Shown one piece after another: positions 35,890-46,852 of a stretch of DNA of 64,000 nucleotides (positions within the stretch are counted from its first letter, which is position 1; each line of letters opens with the position of its first letter). The notes beneath the pieces were generated by a model. It had not been told where the DNA came from and ran no database searches. It saw only the letters and a program-made list of their open reading frames with translations. Both the position numbers and the translations under genes were made by a program. Source of the stretch: Deinandra increscens subsp. villosa (taxonomy: Eukaryota > Streptophyta > Magnoliopsida > Asterales > Asteraceae); NCBI GenBank assembly GCA_039602395.1, contig JBCNJP010000023.1:26209061-26273060 (forward strand). The letters run 5' to 3'.

Positions 35890-36446
35890 TGTTTTGGTCA
35901 AAAATCAACAAGATGATTTCGTATTCCAAACTTAGAATGTGAGGTAGTGTGCTTGTCAATATGCTCGAAATGTAAAGTTGAACACAAGGATGTAACGAGG
36001 GAAAAATCCAGGATCCTTTGAGTTGCCTCTAGGAATCCTAGCAAAAAACCGTTTTGGAGGTTTGATCGATCGACACTAAGTGTTACAATGATGGTAAACT
36101 ATCAGAGCTAAAGTGTATCGGTGTTGTGCGTCCCTAAGTCGATCGTATCCTCGATTATATAAGGATTACAATACTATCCGGGATTCCCGGGATCCTATCG
36201 TCCAACTAATATAACCGTTTGAGCCCTCTTCGTCCACTTGGTCCACGATTTCGTTTAGCTGAAACTTGAATCACGGAGGTAGTTGATGACTTCAACGGTA
36301 CCTGGGTCAAATAAACACGTGGCAATTATAAGGGTTAGTCGAATATAACAAATCAGGATACCTGGACGAGTGGGATTCCCAGATGGTAATAGGATTCCTG
36401 AACTATCTGAGCTTCCTGCGAGCATCCTGAAAATATACCCTCAACA
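35890..36446 (-). repeat. 5' LTR of gypsy 1
   Basis: 557 bp from TGTTTTGG to TCAACA on the plus strand. It is related to the LTRs of gypsy 2 and 3 but shorter (a segment containing the GGGTGCCGGCC-type block is missing). The sequence after it is older chromovirus-like DNA. Confidence 0.9.
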
Positions 36447-37171
36447 ATTTTTATCACATCAAATCCAATAAAATCAAGTATCAATATGCCATATAACAAA
36501 TTTCAATTAAGTAATAAAATTCACATACCAGTTTTCACATAATTCATAATATTCACCGATTGTCAATTAATCACCAATGTTTCGAGACGCGAACTTGTGT
36601 GTGATGTTTGTGAAGTGTTTTAAGGCTACTAGACTCTTCTAGTACCTTAATTGACATACTAAGCCTATATACGCGACTCTCGGTTTTGCCGGATTCATCA
36701 GTTTTATCCATTTCTGAGGTTCGGGTCCCACCCGAAGGGACAGATTGTCACATCCTCCCCTTGTTAGAGAATTTTCGTCCTGAAAATTAAGATCGCAACC
36801 CCGTTGCTAACAGTATGAGTCTTAATAAGTTTCACCGCATAGTTTAATAGTTGCAACCTCGTTGCCGTTCGCGAGAAATCAAGTTTTAGCATTTTACTCC
36901 AATGGTAAAATAATCGTTTATACGTTTTACTCAACAGTAAAGGTCAGTTTAATAGTTTACTTACTTAGTAGGAGAAAAAGTTTTGGGTTCTCACAACAGA
37001 TTCTTATTCTCTCATATCAGTTTCTACCGATTCGCACTTGAATCGCTTTAGGTTTTCGTATCAGTTTTTCTCAATCATCGCATGTTTTTCTCGATTATCA
37101 CATGTTTTTCTCGATTATCACATGTTTTTCTTGATTATCACTTGTTTTCTCAATTATCACATCATCCTCTC
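36447..37171 (-). mobile_element. Remnant of chromovirus-like LTR and 3' end
   Basis: On the minus strand, a motif reading TTCAGGACGAAAATTCTC then AAGGGGAGGATG and TGTGACAATC (around 36745-36800) is the classic PPT-to-LTR junction of Tekay/Del-like elements. Near 37080-37160 a ~20-base word containing GATTATCACATG repeats about four times. The piece joins 50170 once gypsy 2 (TSD CTCTC) is removed. There is no open coding frame. Confidence 0.6.
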
Positions 37172-37819
37172 TGTTTTGGTCAAAAATTCACTTAGGAATC
37201 CTGTATTCCAAACTTAGATTGTGAGGTAGTGTGCTTAACTATCAAATGAGCAAGTAATCCAAGTTAGGATGATGACACAAGGATTTAGCGAGGAAAACTC
37301 CAGAATCCTTCGAGTTGCCTCTAGGAATCCTGGATAAAAACCTCGGGTGCCGGCCGAAAAACCGCCACCAAGTCAATGTTATTAATGATCAAGCAATTCG
37401 TTACAACGGGTTGGGGTTGGAGGTTTGATCGATCAAAGCTAAGTGTTACAATGATTTGTAGTCGTAGACGAGCTAATGTAAATGTGTTGTGTGTGTTCCT
37501 ATTGATCGAGTCCTCGTTTATATAACAAACTAACGACTAACTAACTATCCGGGATTCCCGGGATCCTCTTTCTCCACTTCTTGTGACCGTTGAAGGAGAT
37601 GTAACCCACTCTCCCACGTGCTAGTCAGTTTTGGACCGAGTCTTCAGGAGATGGTTAGGCTCCATAACGTTCCTGAAAACAAATAAAGCACATGGCAAAA
37701 ATAAGGGTTAGTCGATAATAAAATTTCAGGAAACCTGACTGGACGGAATTCCCAAACCATAGCGAGATTCCTAGTCTTACGCAGCTTCTCTGTGAGCATC
37801 CTGAAATTGACCCCTAACA
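37172..37819 (-). repeat. 3' LTR of gypsy 2
   Basis: 648 bp, TG..CA. On the minus strand a TATATAAA box lies at plus 37517-37524. It contains 6 bases (GGTTGG-type duplication) missing from the other LTR. Confidence 0.95.
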
Positions 37820-37837
37820 ATTGCCCCCGAATCTCGG
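37820..37837 (-). promoter_or_regulatory. Polypurine tract of gypsy 2
   Basis: The minus strand reads CCGAGATTCGGGGGCAAT directly before the 3' LTR. The same sequence sits at 53851-53868 in gypsy 3. Confidence 0.88.
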
Positions 37838-38098
37838 CTGCTTGTGGATAAGATTTACAGCTGGCGAGATTCGCTTAGCCTAGAAACTTACGGCGTTATC
37901 ACGGTAAAAACGGTTGGATGGGACTTTTTTTCGGCGTCCGATTGATGGGATAACCATCATTACTTTTCTTTAAATACAAGATTCCGAAATCACAATTTCA
38001 TCATCTTCTCCCAAAAAATCCTTTCGAGCTTCTTCGTCGTCTCAGGTCAGTTCCTCCTCTTCTTCTCCGGCATCTTTTCTTTTTAATTTATTCCGGTC

Positions 38099-39724
38099 AT
38101 GGCGAAGAAGAACACTCGTTCCGCCGCCCCTTCTTCCTCGTTAAACATCGAGGACTTCGTTGATCAGGGGATTCTCCCCTTTAACGAAGAAGAAACCTGC
38201 AACTTTTCGGATAGCGACATTCGCCAGTTGAAGGAATCCGGTCTCTTTCCGTCGTCGGCCATCATTCGGCGTTTCGATTCCAGATTGAAGGCCGATTGCA
38301 TGTCCAACACCTGGTTCTGTTTTCTCTATTACCCTTTCCTCCTTGGAATGTCCTGCCCCTTTCCGGCCATCGTAAACGAATTCTTCAAAATCACCGGCCT
38401 CTCTTACTCCCAGACAATGCCGATGGTATGGAGGATTCTTTTTTCTCTTGATAACCTGAACAATTCCCGGAAGCTCGAGATGGGGATTCCTGAAGTTTGT
38501 GCTGCTTACAACCTGAGAACCCACGGGTTCAGTCGCTTCGTTCTTCAAGCCCGCTCTTCCTACTCCCAATTGATTCCTCGTGCGTCACACAATGATCACG
38601 ATTGGAAGAGAAAGTTCTTTTTTGTCAAACGTGAATCCATTGTTGGGGGTGATTCGTTACCGATGAAGTGGGTTTTAAAGGGTAGGAAACTGAATTAGGC
38701 ATTGTATTTGAGTTTCTTTGAATTTTGCTAATGATCCTTTGATGTTTCTTGCAGCTCCCAAATTTTCTGATCTTGTTGAAGTGATCGAAGAAGCTGTGGA
38801 GAGGACTGCCTCTTTTCTGGATATCCCACCTGCTGATAGAACCTTCGCTATCGAGAGCGCCAATAGTGAACAAAGCTTCTCAGTCGACCATTCGGAAGCC
38901 GTCATGTCTAGTACGTAATTGAACTTCTCGTGCATATGTTTTGAATTAGGCTTCCCAATCCTGACTGCTTTCTTTATTTCATACTAACAGCTCCCAAACC
39001 TGCAACTGGATTCTCTCTGGATGACCTGACCTCCTACCTGGAGATGAAAGAGGAAAATCCCGAGCCCCTGGCCAGCATCCGACCTCCCACTACCAGAGCC
39101 AAAACAGCTTCCTCCAGCAAGAAGAGGAAGGGCTCGAAGGGTACTGTATTCCTGGAAAGCTTTGATGGACTGGTCCCCGCGGAGACTGGTAACAAGCTTC
39201 TTAGCTTGCATACAACGACAAAACTGGTAAGTGTAAACATAGGATTCTCATACCTTAGCGGCATCCAGCAAGTGGCTGAGATTCCCATTGTCTTTCTTTC
39301 ACAGAAGAAGCTTGATGAGGCAAGGAACACCATCCGCATCCAGGGCGAGATAGCTGAGGGCAAGACCCGTAATTATGAGCACAAGCTGAGAGAGCAGGAG
39401 CTGAAGTTCCAGGTAGCTGCGCAGGTGGAGGATGCTATCTCCAAGCAGTCAGCTGCCCGCAGTTTGCTCCAGGCAATGCTGAAAATGGCAGCAGAAGCTG
39501 AAGCCGAGGGGGTCACTTGCCCGAAATGGACGGTGGATGCCTGGAAGCTATCCTTGGAGAAACTGGAGAAGGCTGGGGTTCCGACTAAGAAGATGCTGGC
39601 GGGAAGTCTGTGGAGAAGGCAGACGAAGGGGAAGTCTGTGGAGAAGGCAGACGAAGAAGATGCTGGCGGGAAGCTGGAGGTTCCCGAGAAGGCGATGGGC
39701 GATGAGGACGATGCAACGGTCTGA
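38099..39724 (+). CDS. Antisense ORF of Tat-like element (PF04195-type), four exons
   Basis: The gene lies opposite to gag-pol. Proposed exons are 38099-38681, 38755-38910, 38991-39226 and 39305-39724, joining in frame to 464 codons plus stop. All introns have GT..AG ends (donors GTAGGA, GTACGT, GTAAGT). The N-terminal ~190 residues match the plant 'putative gypsy type transposon' domain in layout, with PFPAIVNEFFKITGLSYSQ followed by VWRILFSLDNL. The C-terminal part is Lys/Glu/Ala-rich and probably coiled. A TATA-like TTTAAATA lies about 130 bases upstream (near 37970). Function is unknown. Compared with gypsy 3, exon 4 lacks its first 60 bases. Confidence 0.75.
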
Positions 39725-40972
39725 GCCCTCTTTTTTAGTCTGTAGTTTGTTTTGGTGTATGTCTTTAAACAATTTCCTTTCCTTGTCTTTGCTGAAACAA
39801 TGTTAGAACAAGTAACAACAATGGTTGGGGATCCTGGTGGAGGGATCTTGCAGTTTGCAAGACGAAGCCAGGGTTCCTAATAACTTTTGACCTATGAGCT
39901 TCCCAAGGGGAGGGATCCTGAGGTTTTCAGGACGAACTTTGGGAAGCTCAAATCCCGTAACGGTTAATAATATTATCGCATTTTGATCATTTTAAATGTG
40001 TTTGGCATCTTACTTTGCATATTCTTAGAAGTTTGAAATATGATTGATGACAAAAATCCATCTTAATTATAAAATCTTTATAGGGCGAAGGTCAATTGAA
40101 TAAACATACTATTCTAGCCTTTAGAATTTCGCTTAGATAACAATTTCTACAAAATCGAGAATCCTATCAGGAAACCTCACCAGAATCCTGACAGGTTACC
40201 TTATAGAGTTTCAGACCGTTGGCTTCAGGATTCCGACGAGAATCTCATTTACGTTAGAACTCGTGACCTTGGGAAGGCCTTTCCTTAGTATTCTGACAGG
40301 AACCAGGAATCCTGAATACACCTTTCTCAGCATTCGTCTCAACTTACTCCAGAACCTGAAATAATCATAAGAAGCTTTCTGGCCTTCGGCCGAAGCTTAT
40401 GTTTCCGAGAACAAGTCAAGTTTAAAAACGAGCCGGGAATAAACCCGTGCATTTCTGGGGACAAGCCCATATAATTCTGGGGACAAGCCCATACGTATGT
40501 GACATGATAATGCCAAAACCTTAGATAACACGTCAGTGTTATAAACCTTGAGAATCCTGCCAGCAGCCTTTAGTGACAAGATTGTCAGCCACCCCTGGAG
40601 TGGACTGGTCCGGCCACCTCTAGCATACTGGTGGACAACGTGCGCTCCTGGCGAGGGTCGTGCGCTACTGGCGATTACCTAAACATGGAAGAGGTGAATT
40701 CCTCTTAAACCTTAGAAGGTATGCAGGATACCTTAAACGGAAGAGAGGTGATCAGCCTCTAACTGGGGATATACCCAAAATTCTCTAGGATTCTTATAAA
40801 TCTGCAAAACACTCAACACTTGGTGAGGGTGGGTGTTAGCTTAGCTAACACCACTCCGATGCTAAAGTCAGTAATACGTCATATAAATAACAAGAATAAA
40901 TTGAAATATGATTAATATACGTACCTTGGGATACTTAGACAGTGAGGATCCTTGGAATTCTGCCCGGGATTC
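39725..40972 (-). other. Non-coding spacer of gypsy 2 between antisense ORF and integrase
   Basis: No gene. It includes a convergent zone of GGGATCCTG- and AATCCTGAC-type words and two units of the GGGGACAAGC repeat (near 40450-40490). A ~370-base block near 40553-40917 (containing GACTGGTCCGGCC) is absent from gypsy 3. Confidence 0.7.
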
Positions 40973-42544
40973 TCACATAAAATAAGCTTTGAGGCGTATG
41001 GCATTCCAGGCTCTTGGTAGAGGTTCTCCTTCCATATTCACCAAATGGTATGCCCCCTTACCCTCTTCAGAATCTATAAGGTAAGGGCCTTCCCATTTGG
41101 GTGCTAACTTCCCGTCAGCAGGATTGGTGGTATTCTGAAAAGCTTTTCTCAAGACCAAGTCACCTACCTGGAATCTTCTCAGCCTGGTATTCTTGTTGTA
41201 AGATTTCGCTATCCGCTGTTGATAAGATGCCATTCGGATTTTGGCCATATCTCTGAGCTCCTCAACTGTTTCGAGATCCTGAAGGAGATTCTGGCTGTTG
41301 GTTTCAGGATCCTGGCAGTTGACTCTGGCTGTCGGGAGTACCATTTCTGTAGGGATCACAGCTTCTGCCCCAAACACTAACGAGAATGGCGTTTGGCCGG
41401 TAGCATTTTTAGGTGTGGTCCTATCTGCCCAAAGGACAAATGGCAGCTCCTCAGCCCACTTCCCTTTCTTGGAGCCCAGCTTCCTTTTGAGGTTGTTGAT
41501 TATGATCTTATTGCTGGATTCTGCCTGTCCATTAGCCTGAGGGTGGACAGGTGTTGAAGTGATCATCTTGATGCCCCAGCTTTCACAAAAACTTGTAGTT
41601 CTCTTGCCTATAAACTGGGATCCATTGTCGCATATGATTTCTGCCGGAATCCCAAATCTGGTGAGGATGTTTCTCTTGATGAAGGATATCACTTCTTTTT
41701 CTCTCACTTGAACATAGGCTTCTGCCTCAATCCACTTGGAAAAGTAATCTATCATGGCAAGCATAAACACCTTTCCTCCAGGAGCCTTTGGCAGCTTACC
41801 CACAATATCCATGCCCCATTTCATGAATGGCCGTGGGGATACTATAGGATGCAGATGCTCAGCAGGTTGGTGGAGGATATTGCCATGCCTTTGACAAGCA
41901 TCGGATTTTTGTGAGAAGCTCGCGGCATCCTTCTTCATGGTTGGCCAATAATATCCGAACCTGAGAACTTTAGAGAACAGTGCCCTGCCCCCGGTATGGT
42001 TCCCACAATCTCCACTGTGGATGTCTTCAAGCACCTCTAGAGCTTCTGACTTCTCTAAGCACCTTAAGTAGACACCTGCAAGAGATTTTCTAAATAGGAT
42101 ATTATTAATTATAATATAAGGTACTACCTTTGTGCGAAAAGCTCTGGGATTTTCGTCCTTGGGAATCTCCCCATCTTTGAGATACTTCCGGATTGGATAT
42201 GTCCAGGACTCCTGAGCATCTTCAGGATTCTCAACACCTGCACCTGCCTCATCGTCAACAGCCTTAGCTTCCTGTAGAGCTATCGCTGGCGTCAAGATGT
42301 GAGTTATTGGAATTTTGACATCCTCAGGGATCCTGAGCGATGAAGCCAAGTTTGCCAAGGCATCGGCTTCTGCATTATCTTCTCTTGGTACCTGGGAAAT
42401 GTTAAAATTTTCAAAAAATAGAGACAATTTTTTAACAATTTCAATATATTTGATCAGATTCTCTCCTCTCACTGCATAAGAGCCATTAAATTGGTTAGTT
42501 AATAAGAGAGAATCAACAAACACTTGTATAGATAGGATTCCCAT
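40973..42544 (-). CDS. RNase H end and integrase of gypsy 2 (long open frame)
   Basis: 523 open codons. The first ~60 are the RNase H C-terminus (VFVDSLLLTNQF, REDNAEADALANLASS). The H2C2 finger follows (HSGDCGNHTGGRALFS, then SDACQRH, with Ser where gypsy 1 has Cys). The core keeps its acidic residues in MIDYFSKW, ICDNGSQF and GQAESSNK. The end is LPRAWNAIRLKAYFM, with no chromodomain. It is part of a polyprotein, so there is no start of its own. Upstream frames are broken, so it cannot be expressed normally. Confidence 0.88.
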   Translation of the reverse strand: MGILSIQVFVDSLLLTNQFNGSYAVRGENLIKYIEIVKKLSLFFENFNISQVPREDNAEADALANLASSLRIPEDVKIPITHILTPAIALQEAKAVDDEAGAGVENPEDAQESWTYPIRKYLKDGEIPKDENPRAFRTKVVPYIIINNILFRKSLAGVYLRCLEKSEALEVLEDIHSGDCGNHTGGRALFSKVLRFGYYWPTMKKDAASFSQKSDACQRHGNILHQPAEHLHPIVSPRPFMKWGMDIVGKLPKAPGGKVFMLAMIDYFSKWIEAEAYVQVREKEVISFIKRNILTRFGIPAEIICDNGSQFIGKRTTSFCESWGIKMITSTPVHPQANGQAESSNKIIINNLKRKLGSKKGKWAEELPFVLWADRTTPKNATGQTPFSLVFGAEAVIPTEMVLPTARVNCQDPETNSQNLLQDLETVEELRDMAKIRMASYQQRIAKSYNKNTRLRRFQVGDLVLRKAFQNTTNPADGKLAPKWEGPYLIDSEEGKGAYHLVNMEGEPLPRAWNAIRLKAYFM

Positions 42545-44186
42545 ATCCTTAGCCAGCTGTAGTCCAGCAATTAAAGCCTCATATTCAGCTTCATTGTTGG
42601 TAGCCTGGAATTCACAGGATATGGATAGGGGTATTATGTCCCCCTATGGCGATTTTAGCAGGATTCCCAGCCCTGTTCCTCTGACATTTGAGGAGCCGTC
42701 GGTATAGTGGATCCAGTCTTCTTTGAGCTTCTCAAGCTGCTAGACTTCCTTTTCAACTTCTGGTTCAATATCACTGCTGAAATCCGCCACAAAGTCAGCT
42801 AATGCTTGAGATTTGATTGTCGTTCTCGGTTCATACTTGATGTCATAGGCACTCAGCTTGACTGCCCACTTAGCCATCCTTCCTGACATTTCCGGCTTCC
42901 TGAGAACTGCCTTGATAGGATAGTTAGACATCACAATTATAGCATGGGTTTCAAAATAATGTCTGAGTTTAGTGGAAGCCATTATAAAAGCTAGAATCAA
43001 CTTTTCAAGGTGAGAATACCTGGATTCTGCGTCTAGCAGAGTTTTACTTACATAATATACCGGATGCTGCTGACCTTGATGGTTTTTTACCAAGACTGCA
43101 CTGATTGAGCTTCCAGAAATAGCGAGATATAAATACAGCGGCTCCCCATCTTCTGGTTTCATTAGTAATGGGGCTGCTGACAGGTAGTCTTTCAGGCACT
43201 TCAAGGCTTCTTCGTGCTTCTCAGTCCATTCGAACTTCTTGTTTTTCCTCAGTATATCGTAGAAATCCTTACTTTTTTCTGAGGATCTTGAAATGAACCT
43301 GTTGAGCGCCGCGATTCTTCCTGTCAACCTTTGTACTTCTTTAACATTCGATGGGGACTTCAAATTTAGGATCGCTTTGATCTGCTCTGGACTTGCTTCT
43401 ATCCCTCTTTCAGTAACCATGTAACCTAGGAATTTTCCAGCTCGCACCCCAAAGTGGCACTTAGAGGGGTTGAGCTTCATGTTATACTGATCAATGATAT
43501 CGAAGGCCGTTTGGAGATCCCTGACATGATCTTCAGCTTTTTTGGATTTCACTACCATGTCATCTATGTAGACTTCCATCGTGTCCCCCAGTTGCCCTTT
43601 AAACATCATATTGACGAGCCTCTAGTAGGTGGCACCTGCATTTCTCAAACCAAAGGGCATAGCAGTATAACAATATATACCTGTTGGAGTCATAAATGCC
43701 GTATGCTCCTGATCGCATGGTTCCATCTGAATTTGTTGGAATCCTGCTGAGGCATCCATGAAGGTGAGCATCTCGTGACCAGCCGTGGCATCCACCATAG
43801 CATCAATATGGGGAAGTGGAAACGGATCCTTAGGACAGGCTTTGTTCAAGTCTGTGTAATCGACACAAACTCTCCACTTTCCATTCTTCTTTTGGACCAC
43901 CACCACATTTGCCAGCCATTTAGGATACTTGACTTCTCTGATCATCTTTTGATTTAAGAAGCTTGTCGACTTCCTCCTGGATGATTATATTATTCTCTGG
44001 AGCGAACTTCCTCCTTTTTTGCTGTATAGGCCTGAAAGAAGGATCTAAACCAAGTTTATGAGTAATTACATGTTTAGGGATACCTGTCATATCTTCATGC
44101 TTCCATGCGAAAGTTGAAGTTCTGGCTTTGAGAAGCTGGAATAATTCCTGCTCAACGTTTGTTGGGACGCTTGTTCCCACGAGCAC
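42545..44186 (-). pseudogene. Reverse transcriptase and RNase H N-terminus of gypsy 2
   Basis: The RT is recognisable from KNGKWRVCVDYTDLNKACPKD to YIDDMVVKSKKAEDH, and RNase H from YTDGSSN and NNEAEYEAL. Breaks: a 1-base loss just before 44186, a frameshift near 43930-43945, TAG at 43619-43621 (Gln of TYQRLVN), TAG near 42740 (Arg in gypsy 1) and TAG near 42643 (Gln of SPQGD). The copy is dead despite similar LTRs. Confidence 0.9.
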
Positions 44187-44338
44187 CTTAATTTCAGGAT
44201 CCCAGGGTCTAGAGGTACTTCTTTGACTTCCAGCTCCCTGTCCTCCTGCGCTTTAGGTGCTTTTTTCTATAATTGCTATCCCTTCGTCACCTTAGTGGTG
44301 TTCTTCTTCGAGGTTGAATAACAGTTCTTGGCTTCCTG

Positions 44339-46786
44339 CTAGTCGCTTTCGATTCTCATAACTCCCCAGGGCGTAGGAAGCTTGATACATTGGTGATAAG
44401 TAGAAGGGACTGCCTTCATCTCGTGAATCCATGGCCTGCCAAGAATAATATTGCAACAAGAGAGAGAATCTATCACACAGAATTTTTGCATAGAGTTTAC
44501 CCCCTCTATATATACCGGCAGCCTGATATCCCCAACGGTGCTTTTAGTTTCACCGCTGAAGCCAACTAGGACTGAGGATCTCGCAACTATTTCAGTTTCT
44601 GGGATCCCCATCTTTTTTAGTACATCGAGACGGATTATGTTTACTGAGCTTCCATTGTCAATCAGGATCCTGCGAACAAAATGGTTAGCGATATACAAAG
44701 TAACCACAAGACTATCATGATGAGGATCCTGAACATGAGAACGGTCACTCTCATCAAAAGATATAAGTTTGTCCTGAGTGAGGGTGGACGTCCGGACAGG
44801 TCTGTCACCCTGTTCAGATTTGGACTCCTTAGCATGCTTCTTGGCTGAGGAATACGAGGTGCCGCAGATGTCTGAACCTCCTGAGATAAAGTTGATTATC
44901 TGGGCATCCTGGGGTGGAGAAGCTGCTCTCTGAGGCGCTTTGTCGGCTTCCTGAGTCTTGACCTTCTTCCTGCCTATCAATTCTTTAAGATGCCCCTTGT
45001 TGAGTAGATAGCTGATTTCCTTTCGGAGTGCTATACATTCGTCTGTTAGGTGGCCAAAATCTTCATGGAAGGCACACCACTTGGTCTTGTCTTTCCAGGA
45101 TCCTTGCTTAGTATCCTTCCTGGGCCATCTTGCTATTTCACCCAGATCCTGCATAGCACACATCAAACCACCAATATCAACGGAAAAACAGTATTCAGAT
45201 ACCTTAGGATACTCCTCATCATCATCGTCATGGTCAACGGCATTGACTTTGGGATTTTCCGGTTTGGAGTATGGACGAGATCTATACGGCTTCCCGGGGG
45301 ATTCCGCCTTCTTGCTGTTGGGATCATATTTAGGAACCTCCAATCTTTGGTGGATCCTCTTGTCATCTTCCAAACGGATGAATCTCAAAGCTCTACTGCG
45401 TACTTCGTCAAGGTTCCTGCAAGGAGCCATGACAAGGTCATCATAAAAGCGTGAATCTTTGGAGAGCCCCATTTTAAATGCTTCCACGGCAGCTGCCATA
45501 TCCAGATTAGGAATCTCAAGAGATTCTCGTCCAAATCTGGCAATATATTCTCTGAGAGGCTCTTCTGGCTTCTGAATTATTCGGTATAGGTCACCTGTAA
45601 GCTTCTCAAAGGTACGGCTGCAAGAAAATTGATTGTTAAACAAGTTAACTAAATGAGAAAATGATGTAACAGTATTGGGAGGAATGCTCAGTAGCCATTT
45701 CATGGCTGGTCCTGTTAAGGTTGATCCAAAGCCTTTGCATAGACAGGCTTCTTTAATTCCTGTCGGAATGGGATTGATCTCCATACGCTCCCGGTAATGT
45801 GCCACGTGTTCCTCAGGGTCTGTGGTTCCATCATAGAGCTTCATACTTGGAGTCTGGAAACGCTTCGGGATCTCTACCTGGGATATTGGCCAGGCAAACC
45901 TAGAGATCTTGTGGCTTTCCAAAGGAACTTCAGGAATAGGTTTCAGGATCCCTGGAACATTTGATATCATTTCTTTCAACTTTTGGAGCTCCCTGGCGAT
46001 ATTCGGATGGATACATGCATCATAAGGAGCACCCTAGTTAGAAACGATAGGAATTGAATTGGACATGTTACCTGGGCCAGGATTCTGGACTGGAATCCCG
46101 GAACTGTATCCGTAGCCCGCTGGGAAGCTCGGCTCTGTGGTGGTTGCTGTTTGCATGGGGATGACGTCACCATCATGCACTTCTGAGGAGCTGGTCTTAA
46201 AGATCCCTGCAGAAACAGAAGGGTTAGAGTATTGATATCCTTGGGACGGCAAAGCAGAGGATCCCAACAATGGTGGAATCCAAGGATTCTTGTAGCGTGG
46301 CTGCGAGGATTCTGGTGGGAGAGCTCCTGATAATCCAGCAACACTTTCCACATATCCAGCGGCCTTAGAAGTCATTGTAGGGGCTGTAGTAAAGCCTGAT
46401 GCTGATTCGTAATTGTAGCGAGACGGATCTGAGGATCCTGAAGCATTGAAATCAAGATGCATGGGGAACAGAGGACTTTGCTCTTCCATGGGTTTCCTAG
46501 ATTTCTTTAGTTCTTCAATCTCCTTCATCACCATTTGATTGGTTTTTTCTTGCTGATCCATTTGATTTTTCACCTGCTTAATCAAGGAAAACAAGTCGTT
46601 GTTAGTAATAACAGGATCAACAGATTGGACCTGGGATCCTGTGAAGACAGGATAATCAGTTTTTCTCGGCTGCTCGTCCACTTTCTTCTGACGGTCATTA
46701 GTCTTCTTCTGACTTCCTGGAAAGGAAGGAAGAGGAGGGATGGAGGACGATGTAGAGGCCGATACAGTTTTCTGTTGGTTTGACAT
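44339..46786 (-). pseudogene. Gag and protease of gypsy 2 (one in-frame TAG)
   Basis: One frame from ATG 46786 to TAG 44339-44341, broken only by TAG 46034-46036 (Gln in gypsy 1). In order it has a Ser/Pro/Gln-rich N-terminus, the gag core (TDPEEHVAHYRERMEINPI), the Tat-type knuckle WCAFHEDFGHLTDEC, the protease site ILIDNGSSVNII, and the ILGRPWIHEM end. Downstream, in the same frame, is UAG-CAA-UUA (44270-44278), then a third TAG, then a 1-base deletion before RT. Confidence 0.9.
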
Positions 46787-46852
46787 TTTTGGAATCGGAG
46801 ATCAAATGAAGTGAATGAAATATGGGATTTTGGTAGGATTAAGCACCACTTG

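Larger units (their letters stand above)
13139..36446 (-). mobile_element. Gypsy 1 (Tat-like Ty3/gypsy), interrupted by nested insertions
   Basis: Segments in plus order are the 3' non-coding region (13139-13917), pol (13918-17114), protease (17268-17835), [family A insertion 17836-30108], gag (30109-30396), [LTR-like insertion 30397-34161], gag (34162-35804), PBS (35869-35886) and 5' LTR (35890-36446). Removing the insertions gives the gene order and sequence of gypsy 2. Its 3' LTR is not in the window. The right flank after the LTR is ATTTT, the expected TSD. Confidence 0.9.

Noticed and set aside
38141..38569. Minus-strand 142-residue frame opposite antisense exon 1 (also 54111-54620)
   Set aside because: It is the shadow of the plus-strand exon, whose codons, splice sites and family match explain the region.
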